From Bacteroidales bacterium (GTDB taxonomy: Bacteria; Bacteroidota; Bacteroidia; Bacteroidales; P3), in the NCBI GenBank assembly GCA_009785425.1, contig WQWI01000011.1, positions 1-53,532 on the forward strand: 53,532 bases of DNA. Direction: 5' to 3'. The position numbers were made by a program, and so were the translations under genes. Positions 15,820-25,153 of this stretch are shown in pieces (within the stretch, counting starts at the first letter, position 1; every line of letters begins with the position of its first letter). The notes below the pieces were generated by a model. That model was not told the DNA's origin. It saw nothing but the letters and a program-made list of their open reading frames with translations, and searched no databases.

Positions 15820-17232
15820 TCAAAACAAATCGTTCAAAACCACCTCGTTCTGAATTTGTTGAGAATACACATTAGGCTTCAATCCGTGTGCTGAAATAAA
15901 CGTTAGATGAATTGCTTGTTGTGGATTGGTTTCGGCTTTAAATGCTTCAACTTTGTTCTGTAATTTTTTGAAATACGCTTTGTCAATAGTGAATTGGGAG
16001 TTGGAAAATTTCATTTCACAAAGATTGATGACATGGTCGTTTCGCTCAATCAACAAATCTATTTGTGCACCATCGTTAGAATGCTCACTCTTCCACGCTG
16101 CAACTTTTGAGAGAACGCCTTGTATGCCCAACGCTTGCTTTATTTCTGAAATATGACACAAGCAAAGCAACTCGAAAGCATAACCTTTCCACGCTCTAAC
16201 GGCAGAACTGTCTGTAGAATTTGCCCAAAAACGTTCTTCAAAATAGCGATTTTTCTTAATAAATCGGAAATAAAAAAGCGTATAAAAATCTATCAACTGA
16301 AACAAGGCTTCTCGTTTTTGCTTTCCAAATCCGTTGTATTTTCTGATAAACCCACAAAGTTCCAAGTCTTTTAATATCTTTGAAAAACTGCCACCGTCGG
16401 GATGTTTAGTTGCTTTTAGAATTTCATCACGAGTAAGACCTTTTAGCTTTTTACTCAATGCCTCAACAATCTTGATGTATTTTTCAGAAAACCTAAATAA
16501 CGAAGCATAAAGGCTTGAAAATTCTTGCCTCAGCCGTCCATCTTCTGCAAACAGCAATCGATCCACGTTTTGCGAAAGGCTGTTTTTTTTCTGGAGCAGG
16601 CTCAAATAGTAAGGTATTCCGCCAAAAATCATATAGCACTCGGCTATTTGCTGACGCTTCCAAGTAAAATTCTTGCTTTTGAGGTATAACTCCGTTTCAG
16701 CTAAACAGAATGGTTTTAGATACATTTGCTGTGTTGTTCGATTGTGCAGACCGCCTCTATTATTGATGATTTTGTCCATCAACCATGATGTTGCCGAGCC
16801 ACAAACAATTAGCTTTACATTTTTTTGTGCTGATGCCCAACTATTCCAAAAATGTTCGAAAGCACTCATAAATTTGGACTTCGCCGTGTCCATCCAAGGA
16901 AGCTCATCAAAAAACACAACTTTTTTCTTGGATTTTGAATTTTCTAAGAGTTTTATCAACTGCTGAAAAGCCTCAAACCAAGTTTTTGCAAACGGCAAAG
17001 ATTTGTTGCCGTATTTTCTCAACGCTGCATGAAAGTTAACCAATTGGTCTTGCGTGTTGGCATTAGCTAATCCTGTAACATAGAAATCGAATGAGTGTTC
17101 AAAATATTCCCGAACTAAAAATGTTTTACCAACACGTCGCCGACCGTAAACAACCAAGAATTCGGATTGCTTGGATTGATAAAGTGACGATAGTTCAGCT
17201 TGCTGTTGTGTGCGTCCAATAATTGTACTCAT
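15820..17232 (-). CDS. Archaeal-type P-loop ATPase with DUF234 nuclease-like C-terminus
   Basis: About 470 residues from MSTIIGR. It has the family opening IIGRTQQQAEL, Walker A YGRRRVGKT (30-37), Walker B VVFFDELPWM (105-113) and an SATSWL sensor segment. The C-terminal DUF234 part has a restriction-endonuclease-like EMKFS near LCEMKFSNSQFTI. These proteins are common, often multi-copy, in Bacteroidetes and archaea; their role is unknown. An ATG 15 codons further upstream (17277) lies upstream of the TATCTTTG promoter (17247-17254) and is rejected. Both flanks carry the same 45-bp hairpin. Confidence 0.88.
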   Translation of the reverse strand: MSTIIGRTQQQAELSSLYQSKQSEFLVVYGRRRVGKTFLVREYFEHSFDFYVTGLANANTQDQLVNFHAALRKYGNKSLPFAKTWFEAFQQLIKLLENSKSKKKVVFFDELPWMDTAKSKFMSAFEHFWNSWASAQKNVKLIVCGSATSWLMDKIINNRGGLHNRTTQQMYLKPFCLAETELYLKSKNFTWKRQQIAECYMIFGGIPYYLSLLQKKNSLSQNVDRLLFAEDGRLRQEFSSLYASLFRFSEKYIKIVEALSKKLKGLTRDEILKATKHPDGGSFSKILKDLELCGFIRKYNGFGKQKREALFQLIDFYTLFYFRFIKKNRYFEERFWANSTDSSAVRAWKGYAFELLCLCHISEIKQALGIQGVLSKVAAWKSEHSNDGAQIDLLIERNDHVINLCEMKFSNSQFTIDKAYFKKLQNKVEAFKAETNPQQAIHLTFISAHGLKPNVYSQQIQNEVVLNDLF

Positions 17233-17246
17233 AACAAAAGTTTTTG

Positions 17247-17254
17247 CAAAGATA
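17247..17254 (-). promoter_or_regulatory. -7 element of the ATPase gene; decides its start
   Basis: TATCTTTGC on the minus strand, 14 bases before the ATG at 17230-17232. Confidence 0.6.
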
Positions 17255-17288
17255 CGAAAAAATATAGTTACCGCCAAATATTTTATAT

Positions 17289-17333
17289 ATTCTCAGCGGT
17301 AAGTATCAAAAAAAAGCACTTACCGCTGAGAAT
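17289..17333. repeat. 45-bp hairpin, right of the DUF234 ATPase gene
   Basis: Same 16-bp arms as at 15763-15807. The loop differs at its first and last bases only and keeps the same orientation, so the pair is a direct repeat 1.5 kb apart. Confidence 0.85.
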
Positions 17334-17367
17334 TATTTTTTTTGTGCAAGAATTATTAACTAAAAAA

Positions 17368-17403
17368 ACGTTGAAACACAAGACAATACCTGCATCTCAA
17401 CGT
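17368..17403. terminator. ACGTTGA hairpin after the thioredoxin lipoprotein gene
   Basis: An ACGTTGA...TCAACGT stem just past the 3' end of the gene at 17427. A sister hairpin with arms ACGTTGAGG/CCTCAACGT is at 18608-18638, after the T9SS gene. Both share the ACAAGA loop start, so the terminator itself was probably duplicated. Confidence 0.6.
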
Positions 17404-17426
17404 AGAATAACGATATCTTTGATTAG

Positions 17427-18524
17427 CTATTTCCCGAGAAGTTGTTCCAACTTATTATCCAAATCATCGCCACGCAGATTTCTCGCAATAATGATACCAT
17501 TCGGGTCAATCAGTACTGAATGAGGAATACTGTTAACTGCATAAAGTCTTGCACCTTCGCTTTCCCAAAATTTCAGATCTGACATTTGAGGCCAGTTGGG
17601 CATGTTTAATGCGTTCATACCATTGATCCATGTGTCATGATCTCTGTCAAACCAAACACCAATGATATTGAAACCTCTATCTTTAAATCTGTTGAAAGTC
17701 GCAATCATCGCTGGCTTTCCAACACGACATGGACCGCACCAAGTCGCAGTAAAGTCAATCATCAAATAGCCGTTTCCAACAAAGTCCGAAAGAGCAATGT
17801 AATTTCCGTTAGGATCGGGCATACGAAGATCGGTAAACGGTTGACCGACTTGAGTTCTTTCTAAAATATCCATACGTTCAACAGCATTCGCAACGTTGGG
17901 CGATTGTAATGTTTGGCGGGTTGCATTGGCGAAAATGGCTTGCAGATCCTCGAGAGACAGCCTTCTATTTGTCATTTCTAATTGACTTTGCCCTACAAAA
18001 TTATTAACGTTGTTTTTAATAAACTCCAATCTGTTTTCGTTCATTTGTTCGGAATACTCACGGTGTTGTTCAACGAGATATGCGGCAAGTTCTGTATTAC
18101 CGGCTTGTTGCGCTTCTTGAAAAGCCTGAACAATTTCAGCTAATTTTTCTTGGATAGCACGTTCTGAATCCGAAAACGTTTGAAGAAGGTCGTTATTTCT
18201 CGTTCCTGTTACGGTACTTCTCCAATCGGCATCTGTCGTTACTTTGATTCTTGCATTTTCAAGAACTATACCTCTCAAACTTCGGGTACCTACGGATAAT
18301 GTTGCCATAAGCGGCGTTTCAACAGAACCTGTAAACGTGTATGTTCCGTCAATAATTTGGACAGAGTCCATTACTACAAATGCTCGGTCAACAATTTTTT
18401 CGAGCCTAACAAATTTTCCTTCCATCTCAGTATCTGCCACCGTACCGGTGATTGTGAATGTGGCTTCTCGCCCGCAGGCAAAGAACAGTAGAGCTGCAAG
18501 GGCTGCGATTAGTGTTTTTTTCAT
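17427..18524 (-). CDS. Thioredoxin-fold (TlpA/AhpC-TSA) lipoprotein with N-terminal DUF4369-like domain
   Basis: 365 residues. The lipoprotein signal MKKTLIAALAALLFFAC puts the lipidated Cys at 17. A beta-rich DUF4369-like domain (FTITGTVADTEMEGKFVRL, about 22-120) is followed by a helical linker and a TlpA-like domain with redox site WCGPCRVGK (about 262) and cis-Pro region IPHSVLIDPNG. It probably sits on the periplasmic face and handles thiol-disulfide exchange. It is next to the SusCD/T9SS operon but has its own TATCTTTG element at 18573-18580 and terminator. Confidence 0.9.
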   Translation of the reverse strand: MKKTLIAALAALLFFACGREATFTITGTVADTEMEGKFVRLEKIVDRAFVVMDSVQIIDGTYTFTGSVETPLMATLSVGTRSLRGIVLENARIKVTTDADWRSTVTGTRNNDLLQTFSDSERAIQEKLAEIVQAFQEAQQAGNTELAAYLVEQHREYSEQMNENRLEFIKNNVNNFVGQSQLEMTNRRLSLEDLQAIFANATRQTLQSPNVANAVERMDILERTQVGQPFTDLRMPDPNGNYIALSDFVGNGYLMIDFTATWCGPCRVGKPAMIATFNRFKDRGFNIIGVWFDRDHDTWINGMNALNMPNWPQMSDLKFWESEGARLYAVNSIPHSVLIDPNGIIIARNLRGDDLDNKLEQLLGK

Positions 18525-18572
18525 GATGTTTAAGTTTTGGGTTGGTATTTATTTGCCACCATTTCGGCACTG

Positions 18573-18580
18573 CAAAGATA
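18573..18580 (-). promoter_or_regulatory. -7 element of the thioredoxin lipoprotein gene
   Basis: TATCTTTGC on the minus strand, about 49 bases before the start at 18524. It separates this gene transcriptionally from the T9SS gene upstream. Confidence 0.55.
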
Positions 18581-18607
18581 CAAATTTATTTTTGAATTGC
18601 AAAAAAA

Positions 18608-18638
18608 ACGTTGAGGCACAAGATTTGCACCTCAACGT
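18608..18638. terminator. ACGTTGAGG hairpin after the T9SS surface protein gene
   Basis: ACGTTGAGG and CCTCAACGT arms followed by an A/T-rich stretch, 23 bases past the stop of the large surface protein. It has a sister copy at 17368-17403. Confidence 0.65.
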
Positions 18639-18660
18639 GAAAAATTATGTTACTATTTTT

Positions 18661-21600
18661 TTATTGTTTCACGATTCTTGTCACGAGATTTCCAACTTGT
18701 AGAATATACACACCTCTTGGTAAATGTCCGAGATGAATCGTTTCGTTCGCATTTGCTATTCTTTGTGTATGCACAACGGCACCGTTCATATTCAGAATAT
18801 TCAAAACACCACCTTCCGCATCGATGATAGTTATTTGATCGATGAATGGGTTGGGGTGTACGTGTAGAGATGCTTGTTCGGCTATCCCTGCAAGACTTGT
18901 TTGATCCGGATCCGCTTCAAATTCTACGGTTACCGTTGCATTGGCAGTTATGTTTTCCAATGTGAATGTGTTAGTCGTATTGTTTTCAACAACTTCGCCG
19001 TTGTGTCTCCATTCTCTTACTCGGAAATATGTATTCGGAGTAGCTGTGAATACAACGGTTACACCTTCTTCTACCTCTGTTCCGCTAGTCATGTTATTCT
19101 CGGCACCTTCAATTCTTGCTGCGAGTGTTCCGCCGAGAGCGTGCATTACGCTAAACGTAATTTCGAAGGTTGGTGTTACTACCGTCACGTCCGGAATTTC
19201 AATAAAAGTAGCATTTTTGTTGTTTGCAATTCCGAAAGTGGTGTCTTGTCCTACTACTACGTAATCCCACCATGCCTCTGCGTTTTCATCATCGTGGAAT
19301 ACGTGGAGATTGGTGTTTCGTCCTCTTTGAAATTCTCTTAGTGTGCCGGGAGTCCAGAGAACGGCTATACCCTCCTCTGCAATGGTAAGGTTTGCAGGTG
19401 GATTGTTACCTCCTGATGCTGATATTACATTGGCAAAACTATTAGTTACTGCACCGCCACTAAACACCACGCCGCCTTCAATCGTAACAGTAGTTGCTCT
19501 AATCGCTCTGTGGCTGTTCGTTCTTACTGTTCCTCCTTTTATCGTAATAGCACTGCCGCTTGTAGCTACTGTGTTAATCGCCGGTTGTGTTTGCGTATTT
19601 ATCATTCCTCCTTCAACCGTGATGTTGCCTGCGTTGGTTGCCGTTGACAAAATTCCGTTGACGGTAATAGCATCTGTACCGGTTGCACTAACAAGTCCAC
19701 CGGTAATCGTAACAGATCCGTTTTCAGCAAGGATTACAGCATGAGCAACAAGAAATACCATTGTGTTAAAGGTGTTGATAATTGCGCCATCGGAAACTAC
19801 AAACGCACCACCACCGGTGATAGTTACCGTATTTTGTGTAGAACTTGTGTATTCAGCTTCCCAAATAACAGTTGCACCCGCAGCAATGTTCAAAGTAATC
19901 GCTAAATCATCGTTGTCCACTTTCCCTTGGCTGATGATCGTTACTTCCAAATCAGCAGGAACTACTAACGTGCCTGTTGCACCTGCGGCAATGGTTATTT
20001 CTGCATCTCCAGTAATTGTCGGCGGAAGGTCACTATCCCAAACTGAAGTCAAGTTGACCGGCATTTCAACGGTTATACCCGGAATTTCGAGGAAAATAGT
20101 ATTTTTATTGTTTGATATTCCGAAAACGGTATCGCTTACGATATTCCACCATGCCCTTGCATCTCCATCGTTGTGAAGTGCGAGAAGGTTAGTTTCAGAA
20201 TCTCTCGTAAATACGGTTTGGTCAGAATTTCCGCGTTGATGCCAAGCGATAACTATACCGTCTCCGGTAATATTTAGACTTGCTGGCGTATTACTTGCCA
20301 AACCTGTTGCAGCTGAAACTACATCGGTTGTATCTGCAGTCAGAGGTAAAGTTGCAACACCCCTTCTGTTGGCACCAAATATAAAACCATCTACAACATT
20401 TACCGTATCAGCCCTCATCGCTCTCGCAGTCGCAGCTCTTACTATTCCACCATTTTTTACCGTAACATGAACGGCTGTACTATTTGCATGAAGAAAAATT
20501 GCTGTACCTCCTCCTCCGGGAGCACCTGCAGAACTTACTAATCCTCCATCAACAGTGATGTGTCCGGCAATATTAGTTGTGGTTGACCAAATTCCGTGAA
20601 CCTGTCCTGCAGTACCGATAGCACTGACTACTCCACCTAAAACTGTAATAGAGCCATTTTGAACCTGAATTGCTCCACCGCTGAGTGCTGTAGAAGTACT
20701 AACAATTGATCCTGAGACTACTAATTCTCCACCACCGGTAAGAGTTACAGCATTGTTCATAGAACTTGTATAATTCGCTTCCCAAATAACTTTTGCACCT
20801 GCACCAATGTTCAACGTGATTTGCCTATTGGCATTATCAACCGTACCGGCACCGGCGATTATTACTTCTGCATTAGCGGGAACTTCCAAAATGCCTTCTG
20901 CACCGGAAGCAATGATTATTGTTTCGCCATCAGCAACGATCGGAGGCGTATCACTGTCCCAAGCCTCAACAACAGCTATACCCGGAACTTCCACAAAAAT
21001 TGAGTTTCTGTTATTGACAAAACCGTGAGCACCATTTACAACTGCCCACGTTGCTGTTGCATCGTCTGCATCATTGAATGCGAAGAGATTAGCAGAGGTG
21101 TTCATCCCAACCACTCGTTGGCTTGGAGTGAGCAGATTTCCAAGCCACCCGTGCCAAGCAACAACTATGCCATCACCTGTAATACTTAAACTATTTACAG
21201 GATCCGCTGCCGGTGTCCCCGCCGTGGAAATTACATCGGTTAGAGGAACAGGTAGGTTAGCTGCTGTTCTTGGTTGAGCTCCAAGTACAAGACCACCGCT
21301 AATCGTAACAATTCTACCTCTAATTGCTCTGTGTCCCATAGATCTTACGACTCCGCCGGTTACGGTAACAGAAATGTTGTTTTGGCTTGCTCCTCCGTTG
21401 AGGATGATTGCCGGAGCTGCTGCAAAAGTACTCACCTCACCTCCTTCAACTCTGATGTTTCCTGTGTTAGTTGCCAAGGTTAGTATTCCATTTACCATAA
21501 CAATGGTACCAAAACCGGTAGCACTGACAAGCCCACCCGTAACCGTAACTGAACCATCGGCAACACGAATTACAGATCCTCCGGAAGCAGTGGATCGGCT

Positions 21601-22020
21601 GATAATTTGACCATCGGCAACCACAAAATCCCCCCCTCCGGTAATAGTAACAACATGAATGGTTCCTGTTGCCACAGACATCGTGTAGTCTGCTTCCCAT
21701 GTAACCGTTGCAGTTGGAGCAATATCCAGAGTGATCTGTCTATTTTCATTATCAACAGCACCTATACTGGTAATGGTAATTTCTGCACCGGCAGGAACCG
21801 TTAATGTGTCTTGCGCGCCTGTAGCGATAACGACGGTATCACCGTCAGAAAGTGTTGTCAGTGTGCTTCCGCTTCCGTCCCATGTGTGCGTCGTTTGTGC
21901 ATTTGCCGGAAAGGCAAAGCATAATGTGGCGATAGCAAATATCATTGCTATCGCAGTTTTGAAATTGTGTGTGTGTTTCATAATTTTTGGGTTTGTTAGG
22001 TTCATATTTAATTTACTCAT
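18661..22020 (-). CDS. Large T9SS-exported surface protein with three tandem ~300-residue repeats
   Basis: 1119 residues. A signal peptide (after the second Met, MKHTHNFKTAIAMIFAIATLCFAFPANAQ) is followed by three homologous units starting near 45, 352 and 665. Each runs from a WDxxxPP/WDGSG start through VPAxAExTI, VDNxxxxITLxI, VTxTGGGxxVV and IExxGVxVxxxW-like segments to an FxEIPxxxV end. The Gly/Thr/Val periodicity suggests a beta-helix. An InlB/Flg_new-like repeat domain (about 965-1045) and a type A T9SS sorting domain (HPNPFIDQITI ... LPRGVYILQVGNLVTRIVKQ) follow. The ATG at 22020 overlaps the previous stop as ATGA; the ATG at 21981 is an alternative. No Cys occurs after the signal. 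Ligand unknown. Confidence 0.9.
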   Translation of the reverse strand: MSKLNMNLTNPKIMKHTHNFKTAIAMIFAIATLCFAFPANAQTTHTWDGSGSTLTTLSDGDTVVIATGAQDTLTVPAGAEITITSIGAVDNENRQITLDIAPTATVTWEADYTMSVATGTIHVVTITGGGDFVVADGQIISRSTASGGSVIRVADGSVTVTGGLVSATGFGTIVMVNGILTLATNTGNIRVEGGEVSTFAAAPAIILNGGASQNNISVTVTGGVVRSMGHRAIRGRIVTISGGLVLGAQPRTAANLPVPLTDVISTAGTPAADPVNSLSITGDGIVVAWHGWLGNLLTPSQRVVGMNTSANLFAFNDADDATATWAVVNGAHGFVNNRNSIFVEVPGIAVVEAWDSDTPPIVADGETIIIASGAEGILEVPANAEVIIAGAGTVDNANRQITLNIGAGAKVIWEANYTSSMNNAVTLTGGGELVVSGSIVSTSTALSGGAIQVQNGSITVLGGVVSAIGTAGQVHGIWSTTTNIAGHITVDGGLVSSAGAPGGGGTAIFLHANSTAVHVTVKNGGIVRAATARAMRADTVNVVDGFIFGANRRGVATLPLTADTTDVVSAATGLASNTPASLNITGDGIVIAWHQRGNSDQTVFTRDSETNLLALHNDGDARAWWNIVSDTVFGISNNKNTIFLEIPGITVEMPVNLTSVWDSDLPPTITGDAEITIAAGATGTLVVPADLEVTIISQGKVDNDDLAITLNIAAGATVIWEAEYTSSTQNTVTITGGGAFVVSDGAIINTFNTMVFLVAHAVILAENGSVTITGGLVSATGTDAITVNGILSTATNAGNITVEGGMINTQTQPAINTVATSGSAITIKGGTVRTNSHRAIRATTVTIEGGVVFSGGAVTNSFANVISASGGNNPPANLTIAEEGIAVLWTPGTLREFQRGRNTNLHVFHDDENAEAWWDYVVVGQDTTFGIANNKNATFIEIPDVTVVTPTFEITFSVMHALGGTLAARIEGAENNMTSGTEVEEGVTVVFTATPNTYFRVREWRHNGEVVENNTTNTFTLENITANATVTVEFEADPDQTSLAGIAEQASLHVHPNPFIDQITIIDAEGGVLNILNMNGAVVHTQRIANANETIHLGHLPRGVYILQVGNLVTRIVKQ

Positions 22021-22892
22021 TTTCCGAAAATCGTCTTCAATTTTTCGTCCATTTCAGCGGTATTTGTGCCAATATAGGTCGCTATTATTGTGCCATTCGG
22101 AGCGATTAGAATTTTTGTTGGGAAGGCTGTAACATCATAAGCCCTCAACACATCTTGTCCGGTTTCGTTTGCTGTGAGATTTACTTGTGTCCACTTCAAA
22201 CCGCCGTCTTCGATAGCTCTCAACCACGCTTCTTCCGATGTACCCCTTTCGTGAGCTAAGCCAAGTATTGCAAAATTTTTGTCTTTATATCTGTTGTACA
22301 AATTCACTAAATGCGGATGCCCTCTACGACAAGGTGCACACCACGATCCCCAAAAATAAAGAAGTAGATACTTACCTTCGTAATCTGATAATCTCACAAT
22401 TTCGCCATCCCGTGCCGTCAGTGCAAAATCAGGTGCCGAAACTCCAAACTGCAAACTTCGCATAAGACTAATCGTGTTCTGTAGTTCTTCTCCCTGTTCC
22501 GATTTTTTAACTTCGGGCGTGAGGATTGCAAATTTTGCTTCGGTTTTTTCCAAACCCCAAGTTCTGCTTTGGCTGTTGATGATAATTGCCGAAACCACAC
22601 GACCGGGATTGTTCGACACCAAACTATCGAACAACATTTGATTACGTTTCTGTGTAGCATGAAAAAGCTCGACTGCAGAATCCACCCTTTCTTGCGAAAC
22701 ATTTGTATCACGATTCATAAATGAAAGCCCGAGCAGCATTATCATTTCATTTCTTTGTGCATTTAGAAATGTTTGGTGCAAACTTTGCTCTGCCTCGTCC
22801 GTAAACGTAATTTGCGGTTGTGCTCCATTTACAGATGTCGTAACCAACAATACAGTTATAGCAACTATAAGATATTTAAACTTCATAGCCAT
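22017..22892 (-). CDS. TlpA-like periplasmic thioredoxin
   Basis: 291 residues with a signal peptide (MAMKFKYLIVAITVLLVTTSVNGAQ). A helical N-terminal region precedes an AhpC/TlpA domain with FALTARDGEIVRLSDYEGKY (core ARDGEIVRLSDY), redox site WGSWCAPCRRGHP (about 180-190) and TAFPTKILIAPNG. A thiol-disulfide reductase role in the envelope follows from the family. Its stop overlaps the start of the T9SS gene and its start is 3 bases after the stop of the previous gene, so it is firmly in the operon. Confidence 0.9.
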   Translation of the reverse strand: MAMKFKYLIVAITVLLVTTSVNGAQPQITFTDEAEQSLHQTFLNAQRNEMIMLLGLSFMNRDTNVSQERVDSAVELFHATQKRNQMLFDSLVSNNPGRVVSAIIINSQSRTWGLEKTEAKFAILTPEVKKSEQGEELQNTISLMRSLQFGVSAPDFALTARDGEIVRLSDYEGKYLLLYFWGSWCAPCRRGHPHLVNLYNRYKDKNFAILGLAHERGTSEEAWLRAIEDGGLKWTQVNLTANETGQDVLRAYDVTAFPTKILIAPNGTIIATYIGTNTAEMDEKLKTIFGK

Positions 22893-22895
22893 AGT

Positions 22896-24152
22896 TTACT
22901 CGTTTTCGGGATTTTCATTTTGGCTTCTAACGACCGAACGCCATTCGCTTTCAATACTTCTCATGTGTTCATCGTATATGGCTTGCGATTTTTTTGCGTT
23001 TTCTTCATCACCAAGCATACGATAAAGCATCGCTGTAGTTCTGTGTGTATTTGCTCTAATTCTGTTGGGTCGTTCTCCGGTATGCCGTTCTTGAATACCT
23101 TTCATCAAAGCAAGGCTTTGGTTTAAAATATCTTTATCAGACGTTCTTGTTGCAATATATCGTACAGTTTCATCTACAAAACGGTCTGATGAACGTCCCA
23201 GTGCGTTTATTTGAGCGAAATGACTTATGCTGTTGAGTGCGTTCTGCCATTTTTCGTCTAATCTTTGTTCGTGAATGAGCAACAAAGCTCTTTGGGTTTC
23301 TGCACGTCTTAAATTCGCAATATCTATGAGCACTCTCAACCTGTTGATTTTATCTCTGTCGGCATTCAGCAGTAAGATATTTCCGTTTTCATCGGTTTGT
23401 AATTCGACTAATCTTTCTATTGTTCGGTCTAATGCGGTTGATAATTGGCGTTCCAAGCTGTGTCCATCGGCATTTGCCCTGTGAATAAGCCTATTTGTAT
23501 TTCTCAACACGAACTCGAATTGAGGAGAAAATGGATCGATGATATGCGCACCCACAATTGCCCAGTTTTTTGGAATCAGTAGCGAGTCAAGCGGCAGCGT
23601 TTCCAAGTATTCCGCCACAACTGCTCGCAGTTCTCTTGTTTGTAATGCTGCTTCGAGGGCTGTTGTATATCTAAGCAAAAATTCAGGGTCTCTGTCGCCG
23701 GCTTTATATCTTGCTCTCAACACAGAGAGGCTTCCGCCTTCGAGTCCGGCTTTCATTTCGGCTATCAGCGTTGGGGCATCCCTAAATCCGGCTATTTGGT
23801 GCACTACGTTTCCGTCTCTGTCTATTAGTAACATCGTCGGAAACCCTGGAATGTAAGCTCCATAACGTTGCCGCAATTCTATTCCCTCGCCTCTTTCCAT
23901 ATCAAACTGCACATTGATAAAATTAGCATTGAAAAAATCGCCCACTTCAGGAAGCGGAAAAACGTCTCTTTTGAGCCTTCTACACGGAGCACACCAAACC
24001 GTATAGCAATTCAGGAAAATCAACTTGTCTTGCTCTGCCGCCATTTTGAGCACTTCGCTCCATACAGGATTTTCAACAAAGTTGATGCCTTGTGCCTCAA
24101 CGTGCTTTGTTGCAAAAAAGCATAGCAGTAGGAGTATGGATATTTTTTTCAT
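22896..24152 (-). CDS. Periplasmic thioredoxin-domain protein (Thioredoxin_7/DUF255-like) with long helical C-terminus
   Basis: 418 residues with signal peptide MKKISILLLLCFFATKHVEAQ. The thioredoxin domain (25-155) has redox site VWCAPCRRL (C54, C57) and GFPTMLLIDRDG. The remaining ~260 residues are helical and arginine-rich with TPR-like spacing, ending in acidic ENPENE. It may present a thioredoxin on a protein-binding scaffold. Second gene downstream of susD in the operon. Confidence 0.88.
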   Translation of the reverse strand: MKKISILLLLCFFATKHVEAQGINFVENPVWSEVLKMAAEQDKLIFLNCYTVWCAPCRRLKRDVFPLPEVGDFFNANFINVQFDMERGEGIELRQRYGAYIPGFPTMLLIDRDGNVVHQIAGFRDAPTLIAEMKAGLEGGSLSVLRARYKAGDRDPEFLLRYTTALEAALQTRELRAVVAEYLETLPLDSLLIPKNWAIVGAHIIDPFSPQFEFVLRNTNRLIHRANADGHSLERQLSTALDRTIERLVELQTDENGNILLLNADRDKINRLRVLIDIANLRRAETQRALLLIHEQRLDEKWQNALNSISHFAQINALGRSSDRFVDETVRYIATRTSDKDILNQSLALMKGIQERHTGERPNRIRANTHRTTAMLYRMLGDEENAKKSQAIYDEHMRSIESEWRSVVRSQNENPENE

Positions 24153-24180
24153 GGCTGTTGTAGTCGGTTAATGTTTTTTA

Positions 24181-25128
24181 CTACCACTGTTGGAAAAAAT
24201 CCGCAGGTAGAGGGTCGCCCGGATGGTTGTTATTTTGTGTGGTAACTACATCCAAGCCAACCACATTTTGAAGGAATGGAACAAGTATCAACGCACGTTG
24301 ACGTAGTAGTGGAAAGCGTGTAAATAGATTTGTAATTTCGGTTGCTGGCTCCTGTATAATCATCAAAGTAAAATCTGCAAAATCTTGAAGTTGCCCCGGA
24401 GCTATACCTGTTTCCGGAGAAGTCGGGGTTGGCATCCAACCTCTAACAAACCCATCTCTAAGAGCTCTGTATCTGAATGAGGTGTATTCTCCCAAAGGGT
24501 CTTCGAGTCCGACTTCTGGAAATAGCCCAAATTCACTTCTACTACGCGATAAAATAAATGCCGCTGGTCTTGACGGAGCCGCATCGTAGAATCCACGAAT
24601 AAACATTTCCTGAACTTCTACTCTAATTTGCTCCCATACTGAATCTGTAAATTCTGCCTGTTGGGAACCTACGTTGCCGAGTATAATTGCATTTTGCCGT
24701 GAGGCTACATTGATCAAAGCACTTGTTTCCAAAACACCTGAACGCAACGAATCTACTAAAAATATTTTATAGGGGAGGTTTCTTCGCACAAATTCATCAG
24801 CAAAACGTCCATAGAGATTTTCCAAAAGAAAACTGAGCAGTGCAGCCCCGTACGGTTCCGACCCTACTTCTGCAGGAACATACCAACTACGCCACTGCCC
24901 TGTCCATGTTGAACGAATTTCCCTCTCAGGAAAATCGAATCGAACAACTGTTGTATATCTGTCGTAAAATTCTCTCATAAGTGCCGCCAGCGAGCCGGGC
25001 GGACCTCCTTCCGGAATATCATAGAGCGGTTTGTTCAGGTTAGGATCAACTACAAGTCTTTCTTCCGAACAGGCAGTCAATAACAACATTATCGGAACAA
25101 GTAATACATATTTCAAAAAACTCTTCAT
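24181..25128 (-). CDS. Lipoprotein related to SusCD-associated zinc metallopeptidases, catalytic site lost
   Basis: 315 residues with lipobox MLLLTAC (Cys 20). The order of segments matches the putative zinc-binding metallopeptidase family found beside SusD (PF15890): FYDRYTTVVRFDF, WYVPAEVGSEPYGAALLSFL, PYKIFLVDS, NAIILGNVGS, RDGFVRGWMPT and a C-terminal helix. Where that family has HExxH, this protein has VEVQE (in IRVEVQEMFIRG), so zinc-dependent catalysis is unlikely. It may bind substrate at the surface for the SusCD pair. The family call rests on remembered pattern, not on an alignment program. Confidence 0.7.
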   Translation of the reverse strand: MKSFLKYVLLVPIMLLLTACSEERLVVDPNLNKPLYDIPEGGPPGSLAALMREFYDRYTTVVRFDFPEREIRSTWTGQWRSWYVPAEVGSEPYGAALLSFLLENLYGRFADEFVRRNLPYKIFLVDSLRSGVLETSALINVASRQNAIILGNVGSQQAEFTDSVWEQIRVEVQEMFIRGFYDAAPSRPAAFILSRSRSEFGLFPEVGLEDPLGEYTSFRYRALRDGFVRGWMPTPTSPETGIAPGQLQDFADFTLMIIQEPATEITNLFTRFPLLRQRALILVPFLQNVVGLDVVTTQNNNHPGDPLPADFFQQW

Positions 25129-25153
25129 ATAGCAAATGATTTAGCGTTTTACA

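Noticed and set aside
18874-22132. Many long open frames on the + strand opposite the T9SS gene
   Set aside because: They lack promoters and signal features, run antisense to a convincing protein, and follow from its Gly/Thr/Val/Ala-rich codons.
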